Assembly (NCBI RefSeq): GCF_001667505.1
Contig: NZ_LZHZ01000048.1
Location: forward strand, 62,001 to 126,000
DNA length: 64,000 nucleotides
Direction: 5' to 3'
Origin: Mycobacterium sp. ACS1612
Lineage (GTDB): Bacteria > Actinomycetota > Actinomycetes > Mycobacteriales > Mycobacteriaceae
Shown here: piece after piece, positions 8,573-17,082 of the stretch
Numbering within the stretch: the stretch's first letter is position 1
Layout of the letters: each line of letters starts with the position of its first letter
Notes under the pieces: generated by a model
Database searches by the model: none
Seen by the model: only the letters and a program-made list of their open reading frames with translations
Told to the model about the DNA's origin: nothing
Made by a program: the position numbers and the translations under genes

Positions 8573-9757
8573 GTGACCGGCGGGCAGGAGCGAAGCGACC
8601 CGGGGAATAGATCGGGCGGCGCGATCCGGCTGCAGCAGCTGGCCAAGTCGTTCGACGGGGTCCCCGCCGTGACCGGTATCGACCTCGATATTCCAGGCGG
8701 ACAGTTCTACTCGCTGCTCGGGCCGTCCGGGTGCGGCAAGACCACGACGCTGCGGATGATCGCGGGCTTCGAGAAGCCGGACTCCGGCCGCATCGAACTC
8801 GACGGCCGCGACGTCGCGAACGATCCGCCGCACAAGCGCCCTGTCAACACGGTCTTCCAGACCTACGCGCTGTTCCCGTTCATGACGGTGTGGGACAACG
8901 TCGCGTTCGGGCTGAAGTATCAAAAGGCGTCGCGTGACCAGACCAAGCGCCGCGTCGGTGAGGCGCTGGATCTGGTCCGGATGACCGACTTCGCCAAACG
9001 CCGTCCCGCACAACTGTCCGGCGGCCAGCAGCAGCGGGTCGCGCTGGCACGCGCACTGGTCCTGCGGCCCAAGGTGCTGCTGCTCGACGAGCCGCTCGGC
9101 GCGCTGGACGCGAAGTTACGCAAACAACTTCAGCTGGAACTGCGCGCTGTGCAGCGCGAGGTCGGGATCACGTTCGTCTACGTGACCCACGATCAGGAAG
9201 AAGCGATGACGATGAGCGACCAGATCGCCGTGCTCGCCGAGGGCCGCGTTGAACAGGTCGGTCCTCCGCAGGTCATCTACTCCGCTCCCGCCACCACGTT
9301 CGTCGCCGGATTCATGGGTGCGGCAAACATATTCGACGCCGACGTGCTCGAAACCGGCGACGGCACCGCGGTGTGCGCGGCGTTGAACGCCCGACTGGCG
9401 GCGGCGGTCGACGCGTCGACCGCACTGGGCGCGGCCGCGATCGTCATCCGACCGGAACGCATCGCGCTGCAGGAACCCGGTGAGCCAATAGGGCGGGGGC
9501 GCAACGTGATTGGCGGTGTTGTGGCCGAAGTCGTGTATCAGGGCAATTGCACGCAGGTGCACGTCGACGTCGGAGCGGCCGCCCCGCTGATGGTCGAGGT
9601 GGCCAACCACGCGGGTCCCGCCTCGGTGACACACGAACCCGGCGCCACCGTCAACTGTGTGTGCACGCACGACGCGGTGCGGATACTGCACCGCAGCGCC
9701 GCGGTTGCGGTGACCGATCCCGTTGCCGACCAGGTCGGCGCGCTCAGCCCCTCTTAG
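8573..9757 (+). CDS. ABC transporter ATP-binding protein, PotA-like
   Basis: This is the energy-coupling ATPase of the importer whose other parts are at 3998-7086. Walker A GPSGCGKTT is at residues 50-58, followed by a Q-loop, LSGGQQQR signature, VLLLDEP Walker B and THDQEEA H-loop. A C-terminal TOBE domain (residues about 290-390) is typical of PotA/MalK-type subunits. GTG at 8573 is preferred: an AGGACC site precedes it, and upstream sequence codes for the aminotransferase in another frame. The 3' end overlaps the convergent tetR gene by 14 bases. Splitting one transporter over two divergent units implies shared control from the operator at 7138. Confidence 0.88.
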   Translation: MTGGQERSDPGNRSGGAIRLQQLAKSFDGVPAVTGIDLDIPGGQFYSLLGPSGCGKTTTLRMIAGFEKPDSGRIELDGRDVANDPPHKRPVNTVFQTYALFPFMTVWDNVAFGLKYQKASRDQTKRRVGEALDLVRMTDFAKRRPAQLSGGQQQRVALARALVLRPKVLLLDEPLGALDAKLRKQLQLELRAVQREVGITFVYVTHDQEEAMTMSDQIAVLAEGRVEQVGPPQVIYSAPATTFVAGFMGAANIFDADVLETGDGTAVCAALNARLAAAVDASTALGAAAIVIRPERIALQEPGEPIGRGRNVIGGVVAEVVYQGNCTQVHVDVGAAAPLMVEVANHAGPASVTHEPGATVNCVCTHDAVRILHRSAAVAVTDPVADQVGALSPS

Positions 9758-10394
9758 CGGCTTTCGCCTTGCCGTTCACCCTCTTCTTGGCCGGCGGCAG
9801 ATCCAGTTCCCGTTCGGCGAATCGCATCGCGATGTCATAGGCCAGATCGGAGTCGACCTCCGGGTCCTCGAGGGCCACCTGGATGGACAGCCCGTCGAGT
9901 AGCGCCGAGAACTCCATCGCGAACATCCGCTTGTCCTTGGCGCTCAGCCCCGAGGAGCCCAGCGCGTCGACGATCATGGTGCGCCAGCGAGCGTCGAGTT
10001 CCGCCCGGCCCGCCTTGATCTCGTCGTGCCGAAACGCCTGCGCCCACAGATCGAACCACAAACCCCACGCGCCGGGGATCTCGTCTGAGCCTTCCGGCAC
10101 ACAGGTCCACTGGATCAGCAGCGACAGTCGCTCCCGCAACGACGGCACCTCCGCCAGCATCTGCTCGGCCGCCTCGTAGAACGATTCCTCCGAATACCGC
10201 AGCGCGTCGACGAGCAGACGGTCACGAGTGCCGAAGTAGTAGATGACAAGCGCAGAGCTGACACCTGCGCGCTTGGCGACATCGGCGATGCGGGTGTCTC
10301 CGAAACCACGCTCACAGATCAGCTCTGCTGCGGCACGGAGCATTTCGATGCGGCGAGCCTCGTTCTGCTCGGTGGCAGGAGCTGGATCGGCCAT
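9744..10394 (-). CDS. TetR-family transcriptional regulator
   Basis: This 216-residue regulator has an N-terminal helix-turn-helix at about residues 15-60 (RRIEMLRAAAELICERGFGDTR, then IADVAKRAGVSSALVIYYFGTRDRLL). The helical C-terminal half probably binds a ligand and includes a W-rich patch (GAWGLWFDLWAQ). The C-terminus is lysine-rich. ATG at 10394 has an AGGAGGG site 13 bases upstream. It is divergent from the FAD oxidoreductase at 10488, and operator copy 2 lies between them, so autoregulation is likely. It is the best candidate for the protein that binds all three palindromes. The inducer is presumably a pathway substrate or acyl-CoA. Confidence 0.88.
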   Translation of the reverse strand: MADPAPATEQNEARRIEMLRAAAELICERGFGDTRIADVAKRAGVSSALVIYYFGTRDRLLVDALRYSEESFYEAAEQMLAEVPSLRERLSLLIQWTCVPEGSDEIPGAWGLWFDLWAQAFRHDEIKAGRAELDARWRTMIVDALGSSGLSAKDKRMFAMEFSALLDGLSIQVALEDPEVDSDLAYDIAMRFAERELDLPPAKKRVNGKAKAAKRG

Positions 10395-10453
10395 GGCGTC
10401 GTCGGTTCCCTCCTGTACAGCGCTGGTCTTGTCTGTAGCGTAACACTTCGTTA

Positions 10454-10469
10454 GATTGAACAGTCAGTC
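10454..10469. promoter_or_regulatory. TetR-type operator, copy 2 (GATTGA-ACAG-TCAGTC)
   Basis: This copy has the same arm length and spacer as the sites at 7138 and 22759, with one mismatch in the left arm. It lies in the 93-base gap between tetR and the divergent FAD oxidoreductase, 18 bases before the GTG at 10488. An overlapping GTCAGTCA repeat may offer a shifted half-site. Confidence 0.68.
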
Positions 10470-10487
10470 AGGACGGAAGCGGAACCT

Positions 10488-12107
10488 GTGATATCGAACA
10501 ATTACGACGCCCTCGTCATCGGCGGCGGCCACAACGGCCTGGTATCTGCGGCGTACCTCGCCCGTTCGGGCGCTGGGACATTGGTGCTCGAGGGACGCAG
10601 CACCCTGGGCGGGGCCGCCACCACGGAATCACCATGGGAGGACGCGCCGCAGCTGCGAGTGACGCGACTGTCCTACGTGATGAGCCTGATGCCGCCGACC
10701 ATCGTGCGCGATCTCGACCTGCCCTGGCACGGCTACAAGGTGCACCCGATGGGTCCCTACTACCAGGCGTTCCCCGAGGGCGGTTCGCTGACGATCTACG
10801 AGGACGACCCGTCGCGCACCCACGAGCAACTGGCCAGGTGGTCCAAGAAGGACGCCGAGGCGTGGCCGAAGTGGAACGCCTGGCTCGAGGGCATCGCCGA
10901 CGTGATGGGCCCCCTGCTGACCCTGGTGCCACCCAACATCGGCTCACATCGGCCTGCAGACCTGCTGGACCTGGCCAAGTTCGCATGGAGCCAGCGCGGT
11001 ATCACCGTACGCACCACCGCCGACGTCACGCGGTTGTTCACCATGAGCATCGCCGACCTCCTTGACGACTGGTTTGAGTCACCGCAGATCAAGGGTGCGC
11101 TGGCGGTCAACGGTGTGATCGGAACATGGGCAGGGCCCTTTGAGCCCGGCACCGCTTATGTGATGGCGCACCACTCGATCGGCGACGTCGGCGACGGCCA
11201 ACTCGGCAGCTGGGGCTACCCGGAAGGCGGCATGGGTGCGGTCTCCGCGGCGATCGCCAAGGCGGCCCGCGGGTTCGGCGCCGAGATCCGCACCGACGCA
11301 CGCGTCGCACGGCTTCTGGTCCGCGACGGCCGGGTGCGTGGTGCGGTGCTCGACAACGGTGACGAGTTCCACGCACCGCTGGTAATCACCACGCTGCACC
11401 CGAAAATTGCTTTCCTGGCCCATATTCCACGCGCCGAGCTGCCCGAGGACTTCGTCGCCGACATCGAGCACTGGAAGACACGCAGTGGCGTCGTGAAGAT
11501 CAACCTGGCGCTCGGCGAGCTGCCGAACTTCACCGCCGACCCCAGCGACGGGCTGGCCGAACACCACACCGGGTCGGTGGAGATGGCGCCGACGATGGAG
11601 TTCATCGAGGCGGCGTTCCAGGACGCGCGCGCTGGCAGGCCCGCGCTGATGCCGTTCAGCGACGGCGTCATCCCGACCACGCTGGACAAGACCCTGAATC
11701 CCGATGGCACACACATCATGTCGCTGTTCACCCAGTGGGTGCCCGCCGAGTGGAGCCAGGCGCCGCACACCGAGGAGTTGGACGCCTACGCCGATCGTCT
11801 AATCGATCTCTACGATCAGGTCGCACCCGGCTTCAAATCGTCCATCCTGCACCGCGACATCGTCGGACCATACGAGATGGAACAGGAGTACGGGCTTATC
11901 GGCGGCAACATCTTCCACGGCGAGTTGTCGCTGGAGCAGCTGTTCCACATGCGGCCCGCCCCAGGTTACGCCGACTACCGGACACCGATTGCCGGGCTGT
12001 ACAACGGAAGTTCGGGTACCCATGCCGGTGGCGGGGTGTGCGGCATCCCGGGATGGCAGGCGGCGCGCGCGGCGCTCGCCGACAAGAAGCGGCGCTGGCG
12101 CCGATGA
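10488..12107 (+). CDS. FAD-dependent oxidoreductase, phytoene desaturase-like (COG1233 type)
   Basis: This 539-residue flavoprotein has the dinucleotide-binding motif VIGGGHNGLVSAAYLARSG near residue 11 and a C-terminal FAD-contact region (GLYNGSSGTHAGGGVCG). The fold is shared by carotenoid desaturases, PYROXD2-like proteins and amine oxidases. No carotenoid genes are nearby, so a C-C or C-N dehydrogenation in catabolism is more likely. GTG at 10488 follows a GGAAGCGGAACC stretch. It starts a three-gene unit with the acyl-CoA ligase (ATGA overlap) and an acyl-CoA dehydrogenase. The reaction is inferred only at class level. Confidence 0.8.
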   Translation: MISNNYDALVIGGGHNGLVSAAYLARSGAGTLVLEGRSTLGGAATTESPWEDAPQLRVTRLSYVMSLMPPTIVRDLDLPWHGYKVHPMGPYYQAFPEGGSLTIYEDDPSRTHEQLARWSKKDAEAWPKWNAWLEGIADVMGPLLTLVPPNIGSHRPADLLDLAKFAWSQRGITVRTTADVTRLFTMSIADLLDDWFESPQIKGALAVNGVIGTWAGPFEPGTAYVMAHHSIGDVGDGQLGSWGYPEGGMGAVSAAIAKAARGFGAEIRTDARVARLLVRDGRVRGAVLDNGDEFHAPLVITTLHPKIAFLAHIPRAELPEDFVADIEHWKTRSGVVKINLALGELPNFTADPSDGLAEHHTGSVEMAPTMEFIEAAFQDARAGRPALMPFSDGVIPTTLDKTLNPDGTHIMSLFTQWVPAEWSQAPHTEELDAYADRLIDLYDQVAPGFKSSILHRDIVGPYEMEQEYGLIGGNIFHGELSLEQLFHMRPAPGYADYRTPIAGLYNGSSGTHAGGGVCGIPGWQAARAALADKKRRWRR

Positions 12108-14119
12108 CCCGACAGCGCCGGGCGGCAGTCGCCTCGATGCTCGGCGCGCGGTCCATTGCGGTGGTGGGCGCAAGCGCGCGCGAGGACAGCTTCGGCGCGC
12201 GGATGGTTTTCGAGGCCCAACGCGGCTCAGCACGTGTGCATTTGGTGAATCCCCGCTACGACAGCATCGGTGAGCTGCCCTGCGTCCCTTCGCTGGCCGA
12301 CCTCGACGAACCGGTCGATGTGGTGCTGCTGGGGGTGCCCGACTCGGCGCTGGTCGAGCAGTTGGAGGTCGCGGCGGCCACCCGTGCGCGGTCGGCGGTG
12401 CTGTTCGGATCCGCACACGGGTTGCGCGAGAAGATCGCGGCGATCGCCATCGCCGCGGACATGGCGCTGTGCGGCGCGGGCTGCATGGGTTTTGTCAACA
12501 ATGTCAACGGAGTACGCGCCCTGGGCTATCTGGAGCCAGATCCGGTGCCGGCCGGTGGAATTGCGCTGGTGACCCACTCAGGGTCGGCGTTCTCGACGCT
12601 GCTGCGCGCGCGACGCGGATTCGGCTTCCGGCTGGCGGTGTCGTCCGGGCAGGAGCTCGTGACCGACACCGCCGACTACGTCGACTATGCGCTCGACGAC
12701 CCTGAGACGAAACTAGTTGCCTTGCTGATGGAGACGCCACGGTCCGTGGCGCGGCTGCGGCGGGTCTTGCTGCGCGCCGCCGAGCAAGAGGTGCCGGTGG
12801 TGATTCTCACTGTCGGCGGATCGCCGCCGGGCCGGGCGATGGTGGCCGCGCATTCGGGCGCGCTGGCAGGCGAACACGCGGCGTGGCAGGCGTTCTGCGC
12901 TGTCACCGGCGCCGTGCACGTCAGCGATATGGCGGAGTTCACCGACACCCTGGAACTGTTCTCGGCGGGCCGGCGGGCGCGCGGCGGCGGGATCGCGACC
13001 GTGCACGACTCCGGGGCCGAACGGGCGCTGGTGGCCGACCTGGCCGACGAGCTGGGGGTGCCGTTCGCGGATCTGGCCGACGACACCGTGGCGACACTGG
13101 GTGCGCTACTCGACGACGGCCTCGCCGCGACCAATCCGCTCGATGTCTGGGGTACTGGCGCGGACACCTGCGACCTGTTCGGCTCGTGTCTGCGCGCGAT
13201 GGCCGCCGACCCGGGGGTGGGCGCCACCGCGCTGGCCGTCGACCTCGTCACCGAATACGATGGCGACACGTCCTACGCCGACGCGGTCCTCGACGTCGCG
13301 AAGGCGACCGATGAACCACTGGCGGTGCTGGCGTCGGTGCCGTCGGCCATCGATGCTCTGACCGCACAACTATTGCGCGGCAACGGGATTGCGGTGCTGG
13401 AAGGCTTCCGCAGCGGCCTGTCGGCTCTCGGGCATCTGGTGCGCTGGCCGCTGTCGCTCGACTGGCAGGCAGACCGCGCGCCGCGGCCACGACCCTTGCC
13501 CGACGACCCGTTTGAACTGCTGGCGGCGTACGGGGCGCCGGTGGTCGAGACGCGCACCGCCGACTCGATCGACGCGGTGACGGCGGCGGCAGAGGCGATC
13601 GGCTACCCTGTGGTGTTGAAAACCGCTGGGACGCAGCATAAAAGCGATGTGGCAGGCGTGGCCCTCGACCTCGCTGACGGTGAGCAACTGGTCGCTGCGT
13701 ATGCCGCGATGACGCGATCCCTCGGACCCGTCGTGACGGTGCAGCCCATGATCACCAACGGAGTCGAGGTGTCGGTGGGGTTCGTGCGCGACGACGTGTT
13801 CGGGCCGCTGCTCGTGGTGGCGGCGGGAGGCACGCTGGTCGAATTGCTGGCCGATCGGGTGGTGGCGCTGCCACCGGTGTCGCACGCAGGCGCGCTGGCG
13901 TTGCTGGATCGGCTGCGCATCCGGCCGCTGCTCGCCGGTTGGCGCGGCGGCCCCGCCGTCGACGTGGCTTCGCTGGCCGACGTGATCGTGGCGTTCTCGC
14001 AGATGGCCGTCGAGTGCGGCGACGCCGTGGACGCCGTGGAGGCCAACCCGGTGATCGCCTCTGAGCACGGTGTTGTCGCAGTCGATGCCCTGGTCCAGAT
14101 CCGTGCGGCAGAATCCTAG
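12104..14119 (+). CDS. Fused NDP-forming acyl-CoA synthetase (acetate-CoA ligase family)
   Basis: This 671-residue single-chain enzyme combines the alpha and beta parts of NDP-forming acyl-CoA synthetases. The CoA-binding Rossmann domain begins at residue 11 (SMLGARSIAVVGAS). A succinyl-CoA-ligase-like domain lies in the middle (VTHSGSAFSTLL; HSGALAGEHAAW). An ATP-grasp domain begins near residue 465 (LLAAYGAPVVETRTA; GYPVVLKTAGTQHKSDVAG). ATG at 12104 overlaps the preceding stop (ATGA), so translation is coupled. The enzyme would link a carboxylic acid to CoA before dehydrogenation by the next gene. The substrate acid is unknown. Confidence 0.83.
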   Translation: MTRQRRAAVASMLGARSIAVVGASAREDSFGARMVFEAQRGSARVHLVNPRYDSIGELPCVPSLADLDEPVDVVLLGVPDSALVEQLEVAAATRARSAVLFGSAHGLREKIAAIAIAADMALCGAGCMGFVNNVNGVRALGYLEPDPVPAGGIALVTHSGSAFSTLLRARRGFGFRLAVSSGQELVTDTADYVDYALDDPETKLVALLMETPRSVARLRRVLLRAAEQEVPVVILTVGGSPPGRAMVAAHSGALAGEHAAWQAFCAVTGAVHVSDMAEFTDTLELFSAGRRARGGGIATVHDSGAERALVADLADELGVPFADLADDTVATLGALLDDGLAATNPLDVWGTGADTCDLFGSCLRAMAADPGVGATALAVDLVTEYDGDTSYADAVLDVAKATDEPLAVLASVPSAIDALTAQLLRGNGIAVLEGFRSGLSALGHLVRWPLSLDWQADRAPRPRPLPDDPFELLAAYGAPVVETRTADSIDAVTAAAEAIGYPVVLKTAGTQHKSDVAGVALDLADGEQLVAAYAAMTRSLGPVVTVQPMITNGVEVSVGFVRDDVFGPLLVVAAGGTLVELLADRVVALPPVSHAGALALLDRLRIRPLLAGWRGGPAVDVASLADVIVAFSQMAVECGDAVDAVEANPVIASEHGVVAVDALVQIRAAES

Positions 14120-14121
14120 AG

Positions 14122-15405
14122 ATGGCGTGGGATTTCTCGACCGAACCGGAATTTCAGAAGAAGCTCGACTGGGTCGAGGAGTTCTGCCGAGAAGAGGTCG
14201 AACCGCTCGAGTACGTGTTCCCGTACGCCGTCCGTTCGCCGGATCCCCACGTCAAGGCCTACGTCCGCGGCCTGCAACAGCAGATCAAGGATCAGGGGCT
14301 GTGGGCGTTGTTCCTCGACAAGGATCTCGGCGGGCCCGGCTTCGGGCAGCTCAAGCTGGCGCTGTTGAACGAGGTGATCGGGCGCTACCCGGGTGCGCCG
14401 CAGATGTTCGGCGCGGCCGCCCCCGACACCGGCAACATGGAGATGTTGGCCGCGTTCGGCACCGAGGAGCAGAAGAAGCGTTGGCTGGTGCCGCTGCTCA
14501 ATCAGGACATCTTCTCGGCGTACTCGATGACAGAACCGCAGGGCGGGTCCGACCCCAACCTGTTCAAGACCCACGCCGTGCGCGACGGAGACGAATGGGT
14601 GATCAACGGCGAGAAGTGGTTCACCTCAGCCGGCCGCGTTGCCGACATCCTGTTCGTGATGTGCACCAACGGCATGTTCGTGGTGCCGCGCCAGACCGCC
14701 GGGGTGGAGATCCAACCGGAGCCCCGCAACCACAACCACATCATCTACCGCGACGTCCGGGTGCCGCTCGATCACCTCCTCGGTCCGGAGGACGGCGCGA
14801 AGACGTTGGCGCAGCGCCGACTCGGCGGCGGCCGCATCCACCACGCGATGCGCACCATCGCGCAGTGCAAACTGGCGTTCGACATGATGTGCGAACGGGC
14901 GCTGTCTCGCGAATCGCACGGCAAGATCATCGGCGAACACCAGATGGTGCAGGAGAAGATCGCCGACTGCTACGCCGCGATCCGGATGCTGCGCCTGCTG
15001 GTGCTCGAAACCGCCTGGAAGATCGACAATTCCAGCACCAAGGACGCCCGCACCGACATCGCGACCGTCAAATTCACGATGGCGAAGGTGTTGCGAGACG
15101 TGTCATTCAATGCGCTGCACATCCTCGGTTCGCTGGGCACCACCGACCTGACACCGCTGCAGGCCATGTACGCCAGCGCGCCGACGATGGGTCTGGCCGA
15201 CGGCGCCGACGAGGTGCACAAGGCCACCGTCGCGCGTCGAGTGTTGCGGGAATACCAACCGCAGGTGCACCCGTACTGGCCGTCGGAGTACATCCCCGCC
15301 AAACGTGAAGCGGCATGGGCGAAGTTCGAGCAGAAGTTCGAGGAGGACCCGCAGTTGCGCGCATCGGCCGAGGCGTACAAGAAGTACTTCGCCAAGAGGC
15401 GCTGA
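14122..15405 (+). CDS. Acyl-CoA dehydrogenase
   Basis: This 427-residue flavoenzyme introduces an alpha-beta double bond into an acyl-CoA. The middle-domain signature AYSMTEPQGGSDPNLFKTHA and EWVINGEKWFTSAG are visible near residues 133-170, and the C-terminal helix bundle ends with DGADEVHKATVARRVLREYQP. This form resembles the long-chain/ACAD10-11-like branch. The start ATG lies two bases after the acyl-CoA ligase stop, so the genes are co-transcribed. Two hairpins follow at 15480 and 15516, consistent with the end of this transcription unit. Confidence 0.9.
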   Translation: MAWDFSTEPEFQKKLDWVEEFCREEVEPLEYVFPYAVRSPDPHVKAYVRGLQQQIKDQGLWALFLDKDLGGPGFGQLKLALLNEVIGRYPGAPQMFGAAAPDTGNMEMLAAFGTEEQKKRWLVPLLNQDIFSAYSMTEPQGGSDPNLFKTHAVRDGDEWVINGEKWFTSAGRVADILFVMCTNGMFVVPRQTAGVEIQPEPRNHNHIIYRDVRVPLDHLLGPEDGAKTLAQRRLGGGRIHHAMRTIAQCKLAFDMMCERALSRESHGKIIGEHQMVQEKIADCYAAIRMLRLLVLETAWKIDNSSTKDARTDIATVKFTMAKVLRDVSFNALHILGSLGTTDLTPLQAMYASAPTMGLADGADEVHKATVARRVLREYQPQVHPYWPSEYIPAKREAAWAKFEQKFEEDPQLRASAEAYKKYFAKRR

Positions 15406-15479
15406 GTTCTTCTCCGGCGAGTGGACGCAAAGTTGCGCGACACGCCGCGGCCCTTGACACGGGTTGATACGCTCACTTC

Positions 15480-15511
15480 GGCTGTGAGGTTGATGACCTC
15501 GCGGCCTTTTT
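15480..15511 (+). terminator. Hairpin followed by T tract (candidate terminator)
   Basis: GGC-TGT-GAGGT, a 5-base loop, ACCTC-GCG-GCC form an interrupted stem that is followed directly by TTTTT. It lies 75 bases after the acyl-CoA dehydrogenase stop. It could terminate that operon or serve as the first arm of a leader ahead of the gene at 15563. Confidence 0.55.
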
Positions 15512-15515
15512 GGTG

Positions 15516-15546
15516 CCCTCGGCCGATCCCGGCCGGGGGCCTTCTT
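15516..15546 (+). terminator. Second GC hairpin with T-rich tail, immediately before a ribosome binding site
   Basis: CCCTCGGCC, a 6-base loop and GGCCGGGGG form a 9-pair stem with one U-G pair, followed by CCTTCTT. Its end is only about 16 bases from ATG 15563, leaving no room for a promoter between hairpin and gene. It therefore acts either as a tandem terminator or as an attenuator for that gene. Confidence 0.55.
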
Positions 15547-15562
15547 CGTATCTGGAGGAAGC

Positions 15563-15901
15563 ATGACCGAACTCATCTCAGACGAGGGGCAGACGTGGGC
15601 GGTTCCAGCGATTGCCGATGCGCTGTCCGACATGTTCAAGAAGGACCCGAACTGGTCGCTGTTTGCCGACGGCGGCCACAAGCGGTTCGGCGACGGGCAG
15701 GGCGACGACCGGCTGTGCCCTGAATGCGGCGAATTGTGGGGCTTCATCTGGATGTACATGTGGGTGAATCGCACGGTCAAGATGTGGGCCAACATCGACT
15801 CGTTCTACTGCCCGAACAGTCATCGCTGGACCGTGGTGTGCGTCCCGCCGGTAGACATTGGCGACTCTGGTTTCTCGGGAGTTCGTTGGGCCGTGGCTTG
15901 A
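15563..15901 (+). CDS. Small hypothetical protein with possible zinc-ribbon (CPEC ... CPNSH)
   Basis: This 112-residue protein belongs to no family I recognise. CPECG occurs near residue 52 and CPNSH near residue 82, which could bind one zinc ion. An aromatic stretch between them (LWGFIWMYMWVN) is very rich in W, F and M. ATG at 15563 has a strong GGAGGA site. The gene is preceded by two hairpins rather than an obvious promoter and converges on the ROK regulator gene with an 8-base gap. The size, leader and terminator arrangement recall small phage genes, but no other phage gene is near. Function is unknown. Confidence 0.6.
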   Translation: MTELISDEGQTWAVPAIADALSDMFKKDPNWSLFADGGHKRFGDGQGDDRLCPECGELWGFIWMYMWVNRTVKMWANIDSFYCPNSHRWTVVCVPPVDIGDSGFSGVRWAVA

Positions 15902-15909
15902 TCGATGCC

Positions 15910-17004
15910 TCAGCCTGCGGCGCTGAAATAGTGCGCGGCGGGGTCGGCCAGCAGCGGCGCGAACGCCGCCTCGGCGGCACCGATCATCAGGGTCAGCGTG
16001 CCCAGGCTGGCGGCCACGATGCGCACCTGCTCGTGCGGCACACGCATCGAGTGGCGGGATACCGCGGTGTCGAGTGCCGCGGCGGCTTGTTCCGGGAACG
16101 CCCGGAGGAACCCGCCGAGGACGACGAGATTGGGATTGAGCAGGTTGATGGCGTTACCGAGCGCGATGCCGAGGTACTGCGCTTGATGGGCAACGGTTTT
16201 CGCGGTCGTCTGGCTCACTTCGGTTTCGAGGCAGCCGATTCGTCCGCAATGACACGGTGCCGCGCCGCCGACGTAGGTGTGGCCGAGTTCGCCTGCATAC
16301 CCCGCCGCCCCCTCCAGCAGCTCACCGGCCACCACGAATCCGGCACCGATTCCGCTGGCGCCGCCGTTGACGTAGATCATGTGGTGCGCGTCGCGGTGTC
16401 CACCGAAGATGTGTTCGGCGACGGCGCCGAGGTTGGCATCGTTGGCCGCGAATACCGGCAGTTCGACTGCTGCGCACAGCATTCGGCCCAACGCGACATC
16501 GTGCCAGTCGAGGTTCGGCGCCAGCCTCACCACGGAGTCGGGTGCGTGGACGAGGCCGGGGACGGCAACCCCGATCGCCGTCACACGTCGCTTCTCGTCC
16601 AGCTTGCGCCGGATCCGGTCGACGGCCTTCGCGGTGATGGCCACCGTGTCGTCTGCGCTGGGGATACCATCGGTGGGATACCGGTCAACGCTGAGTACTG
16701 TGCCACCCAACGCAATCAAACCTATTGTGACAGCGTCAGATTCGGGGTTGACCGCGATTGCCAGTGTGTCGGTCTGAGGTCGCACGATCGGGCTGGGCCT
16801 GCCGACCTGACTGGCGGGGGCGGCCTGAGTTTCCTCCACCAGGCCGCCTGAGACCAACTCCTCGACGAGGTCTTTGACCGTCGATCGCGCCAAACCTGTC
16901 CTGCGCGTCAGCGCTGACCGCGTCAGCGCGCGGCTGCGATGGACCAGGGTCAGCACAGCAGACAAGTTGCGGCGCCGGACGTCGTCGGTGTTGGTGCCGA
17001 TCAT
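15910..17004 (-). CDS. ROK-family transcriptional regulator (XylR-like)
   Basis: This 364-residue protein has an N-terminal winged helix (residues 10-65: [33 protein letters not shown]) and a sugar-kinase-like ROK domain. That domain includes the zinc-site cluster [10 protein letters not shown] preceded by [13 protein letters not shown] at 17004 is chosen because AGGGAGG precedes it by seven bases; an in-frame upstream GTG/ATG region lacks such a site. It is divergent from xylA, and TGTTC-N7-GAACA lies between them. It is most likely the xylose-responsive repressor of the adjacent cassette. Confidence 0.87.
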   Translation of the reverse strand: MIGTNTDDVRRRNLSAVLTLVHRSRALTRSALTRRTGLARSTVKDLVEELVSGGLVEETQAAPASQVGRPSPIVRPQTDTLAIAVNPESDAVTIGLIALGGTVLSVDRYPTDGIPSADDTVAITAKAVDRIRRKLDEKRRVTAIGVAVPGLVHAPDSVVRLAPNLDWHDVALGRMLCAAVELPVFAANDANLGAVAEHIFGGHRDAHHMIYVNGGASGIGAGFVVAGELLEGAAGYAGELGHTYVGGAAPCHCGRIGCLETEVSQTTAKTVAHQAQYLGIALGNAINLLNPNLVVLGGFLRAFPEQAAAALDTAVSRHSMRVPHEQVRIVAASLGTLTLMIGAAEAAFAPLLADPAAHYFSAAG

Positions 17005-17043
17005 CGCCGAACCTCCCTTGACAGTGACCCAGCGCACATCTTA

Positions 17044-17060
17044 TGTTCGGACTCAGAACA
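17044..17060. promoter_or_regulatory. Candidate ROK-repressor operator (TGTTC-N7-GAACA)
   Basis: This 5-base inverted repeat with a 7-base spacer lies in the 78-base gap between the divergent ROK gene and xylA, 22 bases before the xylA start. A related but different repeat (GTTGT-N5-ACAAC) precedes the binding-protein gene at 18351. Assignment to the ROK protein is by position only. Confidence 0.45.
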
Positions 17061-17082
17061 AATCCAGTGTCAGGAGAGCGCT

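Noticed and set aside
9744-9757. Overlap of the ABC ATPase and tetR genes as a fusion or error
   Set aside because: The genes are convergent and both end with normal family C-termini; a 14-base tail overlap is ordinary in such compact regions.
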